Origin: a virus
Length of the DNA: 64,000 bases
IMG/VR virus record: IMGVR_UViG_3300017757_000002
Location: 1 to 64,000 of that record
Direction: 5' to 3' (one strand)
Below, piece after piece: positions 31,932 to 39,558 of the stretch. The notes under the pieces were generated by a model that was not told where the DNA came from, did no database searches, and saw only the letters and a program-made list of their open reading frames with translations. Position 1 is the stretch's first letter. Every line of letters starts with the position of its first letter. A program made the position numbers and the translations under genes.

Positions 31932-32747
31932 TTACCCCATTATATCCATGACGGGAAGTTCGTAGTTTAACCTACTCTCTTCTTCCAGCTTTGTTATCTC
32001 CTCTTGTGCTTGTGCTTTCATTTCTGATGCATTCATAGTCACACCGCCTGGCAATGCAATTCCCTCAAACTTCGATAAATTCTCTGACCACTGGTGTTTC
32101 ACTAATGCAGTTGTATATCTTTTTAACCACATGTCGTTGTATATATCTGTGAAATCAGTTGGGTCTATTTTTCTATGACATTCTATTATGATAAATTCAC
32201 CAGCGTTCAGTGATTCCATATCTCCATCGAGGTATAGTCTGTTCATATGTTGTTTGTATCTAACTGGAACTTGACCAACTAAAATATTATCCATCATTGT
32301 GATGTGTTGTTGTACCATTTCGTAGTACAGAATATTTGTAGCTGAAAGATCGTATAGATCGTTTAATCTTAATTGATATCTAAGATCAAACATGTTCATG
32401 TTATGTTTATCGGTGAACGGGAAAATTCTATTGACTGCCAATACAAACTCAGGTAAAACGATATAATTCTTTTGTTGTTTTACTTGTTGATCTGTATAGT
32501 CATGAGTACCAGCTGCAGACTCAGTAAAGGTCTCATCTGTTCTCATAGTTGCAATGTTATCAGAAGTTAACTGGTGTTTTAAGTAAACACGCATAGAACC
32601 GTCATAATGATACTCTTGGAAGTATTGCAATGCCTCATCAATTCTATCATCGAACTGGTCATCGTCTACATTAATTTCTAAGACTGGAGCTCCCAGTCTT
32701 CTTTTAACATATTCTTTTAATGATGCTTTTGAGTTTGGTTTTGCCAT
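31932..32747 (-). CDS. 13: Neck protein gp13
   Basis: Neck protein that works with gp14. The N-terminal KEYVKRRLGAPVLEINVDDD and FDDRIDEALQYFQEYHYDGS match T4 gp13 strongly. It has 271 residues against 309 in T4. A TATAAATA octamer and an AAAGGA site lie upstream, so it starts the 13-14-acp-15-16-17 late unit. Confidence 0.93.
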   Translation of the reverse strand: MAKPNSKASLKEYVKRRLGAPVLEINVDDDQFDDRIDEALQYFQEYHYDGSMRVYLKHQLTSDNIATMRTDETFTESAAGTHDYTDQQVKQQKNYIVLPEFVLAVNRIFPFTDKHNMNMFDLRYQLRLNDLYDLSATNILYYEMVQQHITMMDNILVGQVPVRYKQHMNRLYLDGDMESLNAGEFIIIECHRKIDPTDFTDIYNDMWLKRYTTALVKHQWSENLSKFEGIALPGGVTMNASEMKAQAQEEITKLEEESRLNYELPVMDIMG

Positions 32748-32775
32748 AATAGTAGTATTTCCTTTCGTATACTAC

Positions 32776-32783
32776 TATTTATA
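32776..32783 (-). promoter_or_regulatory. Late promoter TATAAATA before gp13
   Basis: Perfect late octamer 28 nt before the gp13 ATG. The leader includes AAAGGA and a repeated AGTAGTAT-like element. Confidence 0.8.
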
Positions 32784-32789
32784 CCTTTT

Positions 32790-33050
32790 TTATTCTTGGA
32801 AGAAAGTTTTCTGCTGAAGTCTATCAAGTTTCTCATCTATCTTCTGAATAGAAGTCATAATCCTATTGAAGTCTGCCTCAATCTGTTCTCTTGTGGCATA
32901 GTCTTTTGCGATCTCTTCCCTAGTTTTATTGACGAGAATATCTAGTCTTTTTTGTTCAGATAGGACTGTACGAATCAAAAATCCTAGTGGGACTATGATT
33001 ACAGTCATCACTAGATTCCAAATGATGTAAGGTGATATCGTTATTTCCAT
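32790..33050 (-). CDS. Small membrane protein with coiled coil
   Basis: 86 residues: an N-terminal transmembrane helix (IIWNLVMTVIIVPLGFLIRTVL, roughly residues 9-30) and a long charged coiled coil (about 31-82). This one-helix plus coiled-coil layout resembles some holins and spanin-type proteins, but no lipobox or lysis partner is seen, so no lysis role is claimed. CATAAATA lies 5 nt before the ATG and there is no Shine-Dalgarno, so late, leaderless expression is likely. Confidence 0.8.
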   Translation of the reverse strand: MEITISPYIIWNLVMTVIIVPLGFLIRTVLSEQKRLDILVNKTREEIAKDYATREQIEADFNRIMTSIQKIDEKLDRLQQKTFFQE

Positions 33051-33055
33051 ACGAT

Positions 33056-33063
33056 TATTTATG
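33056..33063 (-). promoter_or_regulatory. Late promoter CATAAATA
   Basis: CATAAATA, ATCGT, then the ATG at 33050. The predicted +1 is the start codon. Confidence 0.6.
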
Positions 33064-33067
33064 GAAA

Positions 33068-33748
33068 TTATCTCTTTACTTCGCCTTCTTCTATATCGAA
33101 TTTGTTCCAGTTTTCATCTATAGGGATTGCTGTCTCTTGAGGTGACCCACCTAACCTCTCATTATTCATATTAAATGCAACACTGTATCTATCATTACCT
33201 GATGCATTGGGTTCAACCATATGTAGTAGACCACTAGGGAAACAAAGAAGTGTTCCTGAGATAGGTCTTATACAATGATTCTCCCTAAACCTAGATGATG
33301 CTGGGAAGTCACTTAATACTTTAGGGTCTGTATTGATTGCAACGAAATCTCCTTCGTCACCTTCTGCATTAATGTATAATGCACCACTCCACCAACATCC
33401 ATTGTGACCGTGTGGTTTATTCCATGCACCTCTATCATTTATATTTGCCCAACAATTACCCATTCTAACTTGGAATTTTGATGTACACACTCCACTAAAA
33501 GGAAGTATCTCTTGGTTGAATTTCTCTTTAATGACTCTCATCATTTTTACCCATGCAGGCCTAGATTCACAACCATCATTCGATTGCCAACCAGTATATG
33601 CATTAGAAATCTGTCTTCCCACTGGGTCTTTCATTCTCATTGCATCCATATCTGCTTTTAATTCATCCAAATATGTTTGAGTAACTAACCCTTCTTCCAA
33701 CAAGTTATACTCGAAAAGTAATGTTGGAAATAATAATCTAACTGACAT
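33068..33748 (-). CDS. 2OG-Fe(II) oxygenase-like protein
   Basis: 226 residues. A double-stranded beta-helix dioxygenase is indicated by KPHGHNGCWWSGALYIN (about 111-127) and CFPSGLLHMVEPN..NDRYSVAFNMN (about 168-194), giving the distal His and Arg. The usual second ligand Asp is replaced in this class by H-x-H/N, so catalytic iron binding is less certain. It is the first of three genes (33068-35381) of similar kind, ending about 18 nt before the coiled-coil membrane gene. Confidence 0.82.
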   Translation of the reverse strand: MSVRLLFPTLLFEYNLLEEGLVTQTYLDELKADMDAMRMKDPVGRQISNAYTGWQSNDGCESRPAWVKMMRVIKEKFNQEILPFSGVCTSKFQVRMGNCWANINDRGAWNKPHGHNGCWWSGALYINAEGDEGDFVAINTDPKVLSDFPASSRFRENHCIRPISGTLLCFPSGLLHMVEPNASGNDRYSVAFNMNNERLGGSPQETAIPIDENWNKFDIEEGEVKR

Positions 33749-33751
33749 AAT

Positions 33752-34678
33752 CTAATCTCTATCTATTTTCTTTGACTCCGAACCGTCCCAATTTAAATCT
33801 GTCAACTCTCGTTGTTTATCATTAAAGTCCATTTCCAGCTGTTCTTCTGATCTGTGCATTGGACATTCAGGTGGTGGGTTTACTTCTTCGGGTTTATCAA
33901 AGTATTTACTCTTTGGTTTCCAAATTTTAGCATTCCTATAACCACCGATGTTGATCTTCTCATTGGGTGTTCCATCTGCATCTACCAATTCCAAACTCCT
34001 TTGCCATTTTTGCATTGACTTCTCATGTGTTCCATGATTCTTATGCCAATCTGAGTGTTCTTGAAAAAAATATGTTGATGTCCATTCTTCCCTCTTAAAT
34101 GGGAACACTTGTACCAGTGGAGTACCAGCTGGTATAACAAATGAATGGTTTACTTTAGGATAGAATATGATCTGTGCATTGTCCAAATTAACATTGAACT
34201 CATCAGTATCAATCACTCCTTGCCAACATGCAAAGTATTTATTCTGAAACAGGAAAGGGTCTAAAAATAAAACAGAATAGCCCGGCGGGGTTTTCATATT
34301 CCAGTAAGATGATATTTTAAATGCATCTTTAACTGGGCCATCTTCTCCCATATACTCTATAGAATCTTGCATTTGAGCAGACGGGTGTGATCTAGAATGT
34401 ACTGGAATTTCTTCATCCGTAGTGAATCTTTCTCCACTAGGCCAGTTCCAATCTAATCCATTTCTAATTGGGATATCAACACTTGAAACAATATAATATC
34501 CCATTGTTAACCAGTCTTGCATTGAAGGACAAGACCTTATTGTTTGTGCAACACGACCACGATGGTCTACACGAATCTTTTGTTTCTTCCACCATTCAGG
34601 TTGCATAGATTTAGCTGCAACTGGTCTGAACATTTCAAACGATGGTTTATTATATGTTCTAAACTCAATTGTAGGCAT
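33752..34678 (-). CDS. Conserved-type protein of unknown function, DUF6065-like
   Basis: 308 residues. Visible features are SMQPEWWKKQK near the N-terminus, an aromatic-rich middle (FKISSYWNMKTPPGYSVLFL, DPFLFQNKYFACWQGVIDTD), and FVIPAGTPLVQVFPFKREEW (about 178-197), which reads like a cupin or beta-sandwich fold. DUF6065 is a possible family name from memory only. It overlaps the upstream oxygenase gene by 14 nt and lies between two dioxygenases, so a linked pathway is likely. Confidence 0.75.
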   Translation of the reverse strand: MPTIEFRTYNKPSFEMFRPVAAKSMQPEWWKKQKIRVDHRGRVAQTIRSCPSMQDWLTMGYYIVSSVDIPIRNGLDWNWPSGERFTTDEEIPVHSRSHPSAQMQDSIEYMGEDGPVKDAFKISSYWNMKTPPGYSVLFLDPFLFQNKYFACWQGVIDTDEFNVNLDNAQIIFYPKVNHSFVIPAGTPLVQVFPFKREEWTSTYFFQEHSDWHKNHGTHEKSMQKWQRSLELVDADGTPNEKINIGGYRNAKIWKPKSKYFDKPEEVNPPPECPMHRSEEQLEMDFNDKQRELTDLNWDGSESKKIDRD

Positions 34679-35381
34679 ATCTATCTTCCTTATTTAATAA
34701 CTCGATCTCGTCTCCTCTAACGACAATTGATCTTCTATCTATATATCGTGCATCTTCTGATGGAGCTTCTGCACCATGTTGTATTCTTCCATCAAACATT
34801 AAGAGACGATTTGGTTTGAAATCAACGGAACCTATTTCGACATCATCCATTTGTTCTAAGATTCCACCTTCTCTATTTTCACTATAGAATCTTAACTTAC
34901 CACCCCAGTGTGGATTCCAAAATCTATTTGTATAATAAAGAAAGGAAAGATTCCATTCATCATCTTTCTGACAATCTGCATGACATGTTCCATGTTGACC
35001 ATGGGTTTGAGAGTTTGCACCAGCATATTGAAACCTTACCCATGCAAAACCAAAGTCTGTTTCTAGTTTTCTATTAAACCATCTAATTAAATAATTAGAA
35101 TGTCCTGATGCACCATTTAGATATCCATCATTTTGGTTTTCACCTACTATAAAAGAACATCCCCATAAAGAATGATTAGGAAGTCCTCCTCGATTTGGGC
35201 CATGATATTCGACTTGATTAGTCTTTTGCCATGAACACATATCTAAATGTTTATTCATGGCTTTATGAAGTGAAGACTCTAGATAATCATCTATAACATA
35301 GACTGTATTACCCAAAGGCATGTCTTCGATGTAAAAAGGGGACTCAATGTGTTCGACATTGATCGAGTCGAATGAGGGCAT
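34665..35381 (-). CDS. 2OG-Fe(II) oxygenase
   Basis: 238 residues. Iron ligands are HGTCHADCQ (about 130-138; H-x-D) and the distal His in MFDGRIQHGAEAPSEDARYIDRRS-type residues (about 194-216), with Arg for 2OG. LSFLYYTNRFWNPHWGGKL is the central strand pair. The substrate is unknown. It overlaps the DUF6065-like gene by 14 nt. Confidence 0.85.
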   Translation of the reverse strand: MPSFDSINVEHIESPFYIEDMPLGNTVYVIDDYLESSLHKAMNKHLDMCSWQKTNQVEYHGPNRGGLPNHSLWGCSFIVGENQNDGYLNGASGHSNYLIRWFNRKLETDFGFAWVRFQYAGANSQTHGQHGTCHADCQKDDEWNLSFLYYTNRFWNPHWGGKLRFYSENREGGILEQMDDVEIGSVDFKPNRLLMFDGRIQHGAEAPSEDARYIDRRSIVVRGDEIELLNKEDRYAYN

Positions 35382-35382
35382 G

Positions 35383-35952
35383 TTAACCTACTACAGACTG
35401 ATCTCTACCAGTACCAATAGACGGAGGTGGTATTTGCATTATGTATTCATCTAAAGGTTTAAGTGTGTCTTCTCTAGTGATTTGAATCTCTCTGAATACA
35501 CCCTCTGCAACATTTGCTACTGCATCTGAATATTCTAATGCTCTTCTAGCATTTGATCGATATGGATGTGCAGAACCTTCTCTTGCAGCCATCAATACTT
35601 CGATCATATCATCGAATCCATATTTCTCACATTGATGCATAACATTGTTTCTAACAACTTCTGCAATTCTCCCAACATACTGTTGGTTTAGACTGACACC
35701 ACTAGGGGGTTCAGCATTTTCAATATATGCCTCGATGGCATCTTTATCGGTTTCAGTTAAGGGTTGCTTTTCCTGTTCGTCCATTTCTTTGCCGTCTTCA
35801 AATTTTTCAATTTTAAATTCGACATCATCGTATACAAGAACATCAAAGTCAAAACCTAAAGCAGGTCTATCGACATTTTCATGTCTCCATTCAAGTCCAT
35901 TAGGTTTTCTTATAAAAAGATTACCCCATTGATCGTATATTAAACAATTCAT
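35383..35952 (-). CDS. Hypothetical, tail-fibre-accessory-like
   Basis: From the ATG at 35952 (GGAGAT 3-4 nt upstream) the protein has 189 residues; the open frame continues upstream into the glycosyltransferase gene, which argues against a longer form. The N-terminus (CLIYDQWGNLFIRKPNGLEW) is beta-prone. The C-terminus has HPYRSNARRALEYSDAVANV, a pattern seen in small proteins near phage tail fibres. No enzyme motif is seen. Confidence 0.7.
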   Translation of the reverse strand: MNCLIYDQWGNLFIRKPNGLEWRHENVDRPALGFDFDVLVYDDVEFKIEKFEDGKEMDEQEKQPLTETDKDAIEAYIENAEPPSGVSLNQQYVGRIAEVVRNNVMHQCEKYGFDDMIEVLMAAREGSAHPYRSNARRALEYSDAVANVAEGVFREIQITREDTLKPLDEYIMQIPPPSIGTGRDQSVVG

Positions 35953-35972
35953 AATATCTCCATTATAACATA

Positions 35973-37538
35973 TTAGTTGCTTTTTGGCAACTTGTTTTTC
36001 ATCTGTTTGTACAGTTCTAACATATTTATGGTGGAGTAATCCATGTCTTTTATCCATGGGCCTCCTCTTGTATAATGAACTGCATGGTGAGTCTTTAATA
36101 ACTCACTATCATATCCTTCTGTTGCAATCTTATGGCCTGGGATTTCACTTATCTGATCTGTCCATTCAAACTGATGTAAGTATTGTCCACTTGCAGTATT
36201 CACAACTTCGGGTGTTAATTTTTTACAATCCTCATGACCATTGTTAAAGATCATCATACTTGACCAAAGTTTTTTAGGATATGATACATTCTTCTCACCA
36301 TCCATTTTGGTTTCATCATGGTGATCGAATTGATACTGAACACAAGCAATTGCATGTTCAGGGTCTAAGAAATAGAATAAGGATGTAGGTGACCATTGCC
36401 ATATGTAATCATCATCTATAAAGAAACTGAATCCTTCATAGTTTTCTAGATATGGAATGAGGAATCTACTGTAAGTAAACTCAGTAGATTGATTTGCATA
36501 AGGTCTAGTATACTCTGAAATTGCATTAATGTCAAGTTTCTTGACTTCTATCTTATAGTCATTAAAGAATTCATGTGATACACCACCACTCTTACATTTC
36601 TCTATCGAATGATGAATAGAAGCTTCTGCAACATCGTATACCTCACTATGTGATGAATCGTATCCAAGATATATGTTAACTGGTTTTTTCTTCGTTAACT
36701 TAGATACTTTTTTATTGAAATCAAAAACTTCATCTCTAAAATCAAGTCCAGCTGTAGATGATAGTGACCATTCTATTTTACCATCAACGAATATTGCAGA
36801 TAGATTACCTTTGTTATTACCTAACTCACCCCACATATCCATCATCTCTTCGAATGTAAAAGGTTCTACTTCATCAAATACATTTTCAAAATCAGTAACT
36901 AAAACATATAGGTCATTGTCATCAAGGGTCTCCATTACTCTACATCTGATCGAGCCTGGATGAATAGTCAATCCAAATTCTGAGGCACTTGTACTTTTAT
37001 GTGTATGTCCTTGGATAGGATGTCTCAATCCTTCTTTCTGAATGTTGTTTACTAACCAGTGTGCTTTTGCAGCGTGATAATAACATGAATTGAGAGCATT
37101 CTCTTCTAGGTCATTTAATTTATTACAATCAGGGTGGTCACTAACTGTAGATAACCATTGATACTCATCATCCTGATTCATGAAGTCCATTGAACCTCCA
37201 CCGATAGGATGGTCAGGTCTTATTTTTTCTGTCCAACCATCTTGAACATATCTAAGATACTGTACAGAATTGTGATGTAACTGTCCAAATGTATGTAATG
37301 TTTTATCATTTATCCTTTCTTTTATATGTTCCCAATGAACCTTTTTTATAGGTGGTTGAGACTCAAAGGCATACTTCATCACTTGCCAACAATCAACACT
37401 TTTTTCACTCTCAGGTCTTGCAAAATCATATGAACCTGCTAATCGTATTGCTTCTTGACGATATCCTTGGGTAACAATACCCTGAGTATTAAAGGTGATT
37501 TTGCGTGCTTGTTCAAGGTTTTCTATGGTCTCTAACAT
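35973..37538 (-). CDS. Two-domain glycosyltransferase-like protein (GT8-like C-terminus)
   Basis: 521 residues. The C-terminal half looks like a GT-A glycosyltransferase of the GT8 type: KPVNIYLGYDSSHSEVYDVA (about 284-303), TEFTYSRFLIPYL (about 351-363) and FFIDDDYIWQWSP (about 369-381) with the DxD-type metal motif. The N-terminal half is separate, with RHPIQGHTHKS and LTIHPGSIRCRV (about 170-205), a ParB-like look that I cannot confirm. It may modify fibres, LPS or DNA. CCTAAATA lies 5 nt before the ATG. Confidence 0.78.
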   Translation of the reverse strand: MLETIENLEQARKITFNTQGIVTQGYRQEAIRLAGSYDFARPESEKSVDCWQVMKYAFESQPPIKKVHWEHIKERINDKTLHTFGQLHHNSVQYLRYVQDGWTEKIRPDHPIGGGSMDFMNQDDEYQWLSTVSDHPDCNKLNDLEENALNSCYYHAAKAHWLVNNIQKEGLRHPIQGHTHKSTSASEFGLTIHPGSIRCRVMETLDDNDLYVLVTDFENVFDEVEPFTFEEMMDMWGELGNNKGNLSAIFVDGKIEWSLSSTAGLDFRDEVFDFNKKVSKLTKKKPVNIYLGYDSSHSEVYDVAEASIHHSIEKCKSGGVSHEFFNDYKIEVKKLDINAISEYTRPYANQSTEFTYSRFLIPYLENYEGFSFFIDDDYIWQWSPTSLFYFLDPEHAIACVQYQFDHHDETKMDGEKNVSYPKKLWSSMMIFNNGHEDCKKLTPEVVNTASGQYLHQFEWTDQISEIPGHKIATEGYDSELLKTHHAVHYTRGGPWIKDMDYSTINMLELYKQMKNKLPKSN

Positions 37539-37543
37539 AGAAA

Positions 37544-37551
37544 TATTTAGG
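37544..37551 (-). promoter_or_regulatory. Late promoter CCTAAATA
   Basis: CCTAAATA, TTTCT, then the ATG at 37538; the predicted +1 is the start codon and no Shine-Dalgarno is seen. Confidence 0.55.
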
Positions 37552-37559
37552 TGTTTAAA

Positions 37560-38252
37560 TTAAGAGGAAATTGGAGTCGCAGGCCACTGTTGTGTAACCA
37601 CACCATCCCATCTTGGTTCAGGAGTTTGTCCCTGTCTTGCATATGTAAACGGAGACCTATGGTCATAGTTGTTCTGAGTATTTGCAATAACCTGATAAGT
37701 AAATGGACTTCTATGGTCATAAGACTGCTGTGTTTCACCTTGTCTTGCATATGTGAATGGAGACTGGTGAATGTATGTCTGAGGTACTCGACCCTGAGTC
37801 ATGTATGTAAACGGACTCTGTGTATCTCTAATATTTGGTTCCTGTGCAGCTGCAATATACGGTGATTGTCTGTCCTTAATCGCAGGTTGTTGTCCAGCTC
37901 TAATATTAGGTTCTTGTCCTACTGCAGTATATGGATACGGTTGTTGAGCAGATGCAATATACGGATAAGGTTGTTGTGCATTTGCTGGATAGGTAAATGG
38001 ACTCTGAGCATTTGCTGGGTAAGTAAATGGATTCTGAGCATTATGCGTAAACGGTGACTGATAAGCAGCTGGATAAGTAAACGGATTCTGTGCATTATGA
38101 GTGAACGGATTCTGATAGTTTGCTGGGTATGTGAACGGGTTCTGTGCGTTATAAGTGAACGGATTCTGATAATTCGCAGGATATGTAAATGGATTCTGCG
38201 CGTTATAAGTAAACGGTTGTTGGGCACTAGCTGGATACGGTTGTTGAGCCAT
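37560..38252 (-). CDS. Pro/Phe/Thr/Tyr repeat protein A
   Basis: A 230-residue protein made almost wholly of short repeats. The first half alternates a 10-residue unit (QNPFTYPANY) and an 8-residue unit (QNPFTYNA), so the true period is 18 residues or 54 nt. Later units degenerate (QQPYPYIASA, QEPNIRAG, RSPFTYARQG). There is no signal peptide or membrane segment. With its position among fibre genes, a fibrous virion adhesin or linker is inferred. The ATG of the gene below overlaps its upstream neighbour as TAATG. Confidence 0.8.
   Translation of the reverse strand: MAQQPYPASAQQPFTYNAQNPFTYPANYQNPFTYNAQNPFTYPANYQNPFTHNAQNPFTYPAAYQSPFTHNAQNPFTYPANAQSPFTYPANAQQPYPYIASAQQPYPYTAVGQEPNIRAGQQPAIKDRQSPYIAAAQEPNIRDTQSPFTYMTQGRVPQTYIHQSPFTYARQGETQQSYDHRSPFTYQVIANTQNNYDHRSPFTYARQGQTPEPRWDGVVTQQWPATPISS
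37560..38252 (-). repeat. 54-nt (18-aa) tandem repeat tract, protein A
   Basis: Within the coding region, 54-nt units recur in imperfect tandem, most regular between about 37980 and 38230 (for example GTAAACGGATTCTG-like words on the plus strand). The same vocabulary occurs at 38750-39380 and 45360-46610, so homologous recombination among the three tracts is possible. Confidence 0.75.
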
Positions 38253-39538
38253 TACTTCTTCTCTCCGTTATGAACTAGAACACCATTAACAAAATAGTTT
38301 TCATTACCTTCTACCAAGACAATGTTGTAGGTAGTTTGTAGTTCTTCTTGTTTAGTTATACTTTCAACGATCACTCCATGTTCTCCGAAATAGAATAGTT
38401 CGTCACCCACTTCAAATTCACCCTCTGCACATTCAAAGTCTGCAATTCCAGCTTCAACTTCTACTTTCCATGCATCTTCGTTAATGTATCTCCAACCTCT
38501 TGCTGTAGATACTGGGTGACCACCTGATATTTCAATGTGGTTACCATTTGAAAGTTTAACATTATATAGTTGTATATCTTCTCTTGGTTCCATCATTGCA
38601 CCAACTTCTCTAGATTCTAGTAAGTTAGTTTCAAAGTTAAATGATAATACAAAGTCTCCAGCTTGAACTTCACTGATAGGCATAAGTCTATTATCACCCA
38701 TAAGAATAAGCATATCGGAACTGAAGCAACCACCACCACCGCCTGGTATAAACACTGGTGTTCTTGCTTGATAAGTGAACGGGTTTCTTGCACTTGCAAT
38801 GAACGGTTGTCTTGTTGGTGCTTGATAAGTCGCAGGTTGTCTCGCAGATGCAATGAACGGTTGTCTCGCAGGTGCTTGATATGTTGCTGGTTGTCTTGCA
38901 TTTGCAATAAATGGTTGTCTTGCTGGTGCTTGATATGTATTCGGTTGTCTTGCATTTGCAATAAAAGGTTGTCGAGCAGGAGCCTGATATGTAAAAGGTT
39001 GTCTTGCTGGTGCCTGATATGTAAATGGTGTTCTACCAGTTCTATTATATGTGAAAGGTGATTGACCTTGTCGTGCATATGTGAACGGTGACCTATGATC
39101 GTATGTAAACGGTGATCTTATTGAATATGTATTAGGTTGTCTACTATCGTATGTAAACGGTGACCTATGTTGATAGGTATTCGGTTGTCTTCCCTGTGCC
39201 TGATAAGTATAAGAAATCTGTCTTGATCTTTGGTTAGGTTCCTGACCATTTGCTTGATAAGGATAAGGAACAATGGTTTGTCTTATATTTGGTTCTTGAG
39301 CATTTGCAATGTAAGGATATGAAACAATAGTTTGTCTAATGTTTGGTTCCTGTCCAGTTGCAATGTAAGGGTAAGGAATTTGCGTTGCTTCTTGTCCTGA
39401 TGCATCATTCCATCCATCGGGAGTCTTGATATAAATCTGATCTACTGCTTTCCAAGTTGTACTGCCTGTTTTTACCCAAGCACCTTGAGTTGCATTCCAA
39501 CCCGAAGGGGTTTTAACCTTTTGGTTACCTGACGCCAT
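38252..39538 (-). CDS. Repeat protein B with C-terminal Hint (intein-like) domain
   Basis: 428 residues in three parts. Residues 8-50 hold two VKTPSGWN-type modules. Residues about 55-262 are PFTY-type repeats (RQPFTYQAPA/RQPFIANA, 10+8 residues). After a GGGGG linker, residues 271-424 form a Hint domain: CFSSDMLILMGDNRLMPISE with the first Cys, VQAGDFVLSF, SGGHPVSTARGW and a C-terminal YFVNGVLVHN, followed by GEKK. No Cys/Ser/Thr follows the terminal HN, so full splicing is unlikely; self-cleavage at Cys271 or Asn424 is inferred. Confidence 0.88.
   Translation of the reverse strand: MASGNQKVKTPSGWNATQGAWVKTGSTTWKAVDQIYIKTPDGWNDASGQEATQIPYPYIATGQEPNIRQTIVSYPYIANAQEPNIRQTIVPYPYQANGQEPNQRSRQISYTYQAQGRQPNTYQHRSPFTYDSRQPNTYSIRSPFTYDHRSPFTYARQGQSPFTYNRTGRTPFTYQAPARQPFTYQAPARQPFIANARQPNTYQAPARQPFIANARQPATYQAPARQPFIASARQPATYQAPTRQPFIASARNPFTYQARTPVFIPGGGGGCFSSDMLILMGDNRLMPISEVQAGDFVLSFNFETNLLESREVGAMMEPREDIQLYNVKLSNGNHIEISGGHPVSTARGWRYINEDAWKVEVEAGIADFECAEGEFEVGDELFYFGEHGVIVESITKQEELQTTYNIVLVEGNENYFVNGVLVHNGEKK
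38750..39380 (-). repeat. Repeat tract in protein B
   Basis: Coding repeats of 10+8 residues built on RQPFTYQAPA and RQPFIANA/RQPATYQAPA, and further RSPFTYDS/YDHRSPFTYARQG units. They share words with proteins A and C. Confidence 0.7.
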
Positions 39539-39558
39539 TTAATTCCTCACTGACTCAA

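Noticed and set aside
37980-38230. Possible CRISPR array in the 54-nt repeats
   Set aside because: The repeats are contiguous, coding and imperfect, with no unique spacers.
37560-39061. Alternate-frame open reading frames in the repeat tracts
   Set aside because: Repeats keep other frames open; the composition is odd and the genes on either side fit the chosen frame through TAATG overlaps.
38252-39538. Full intein splicing of the 38252 protein
   Set aside because: The Hint domain is at the C-terminus with only GEKK after HN and no Cys/Ser/Thr nucleophile, so there is no C-extein.
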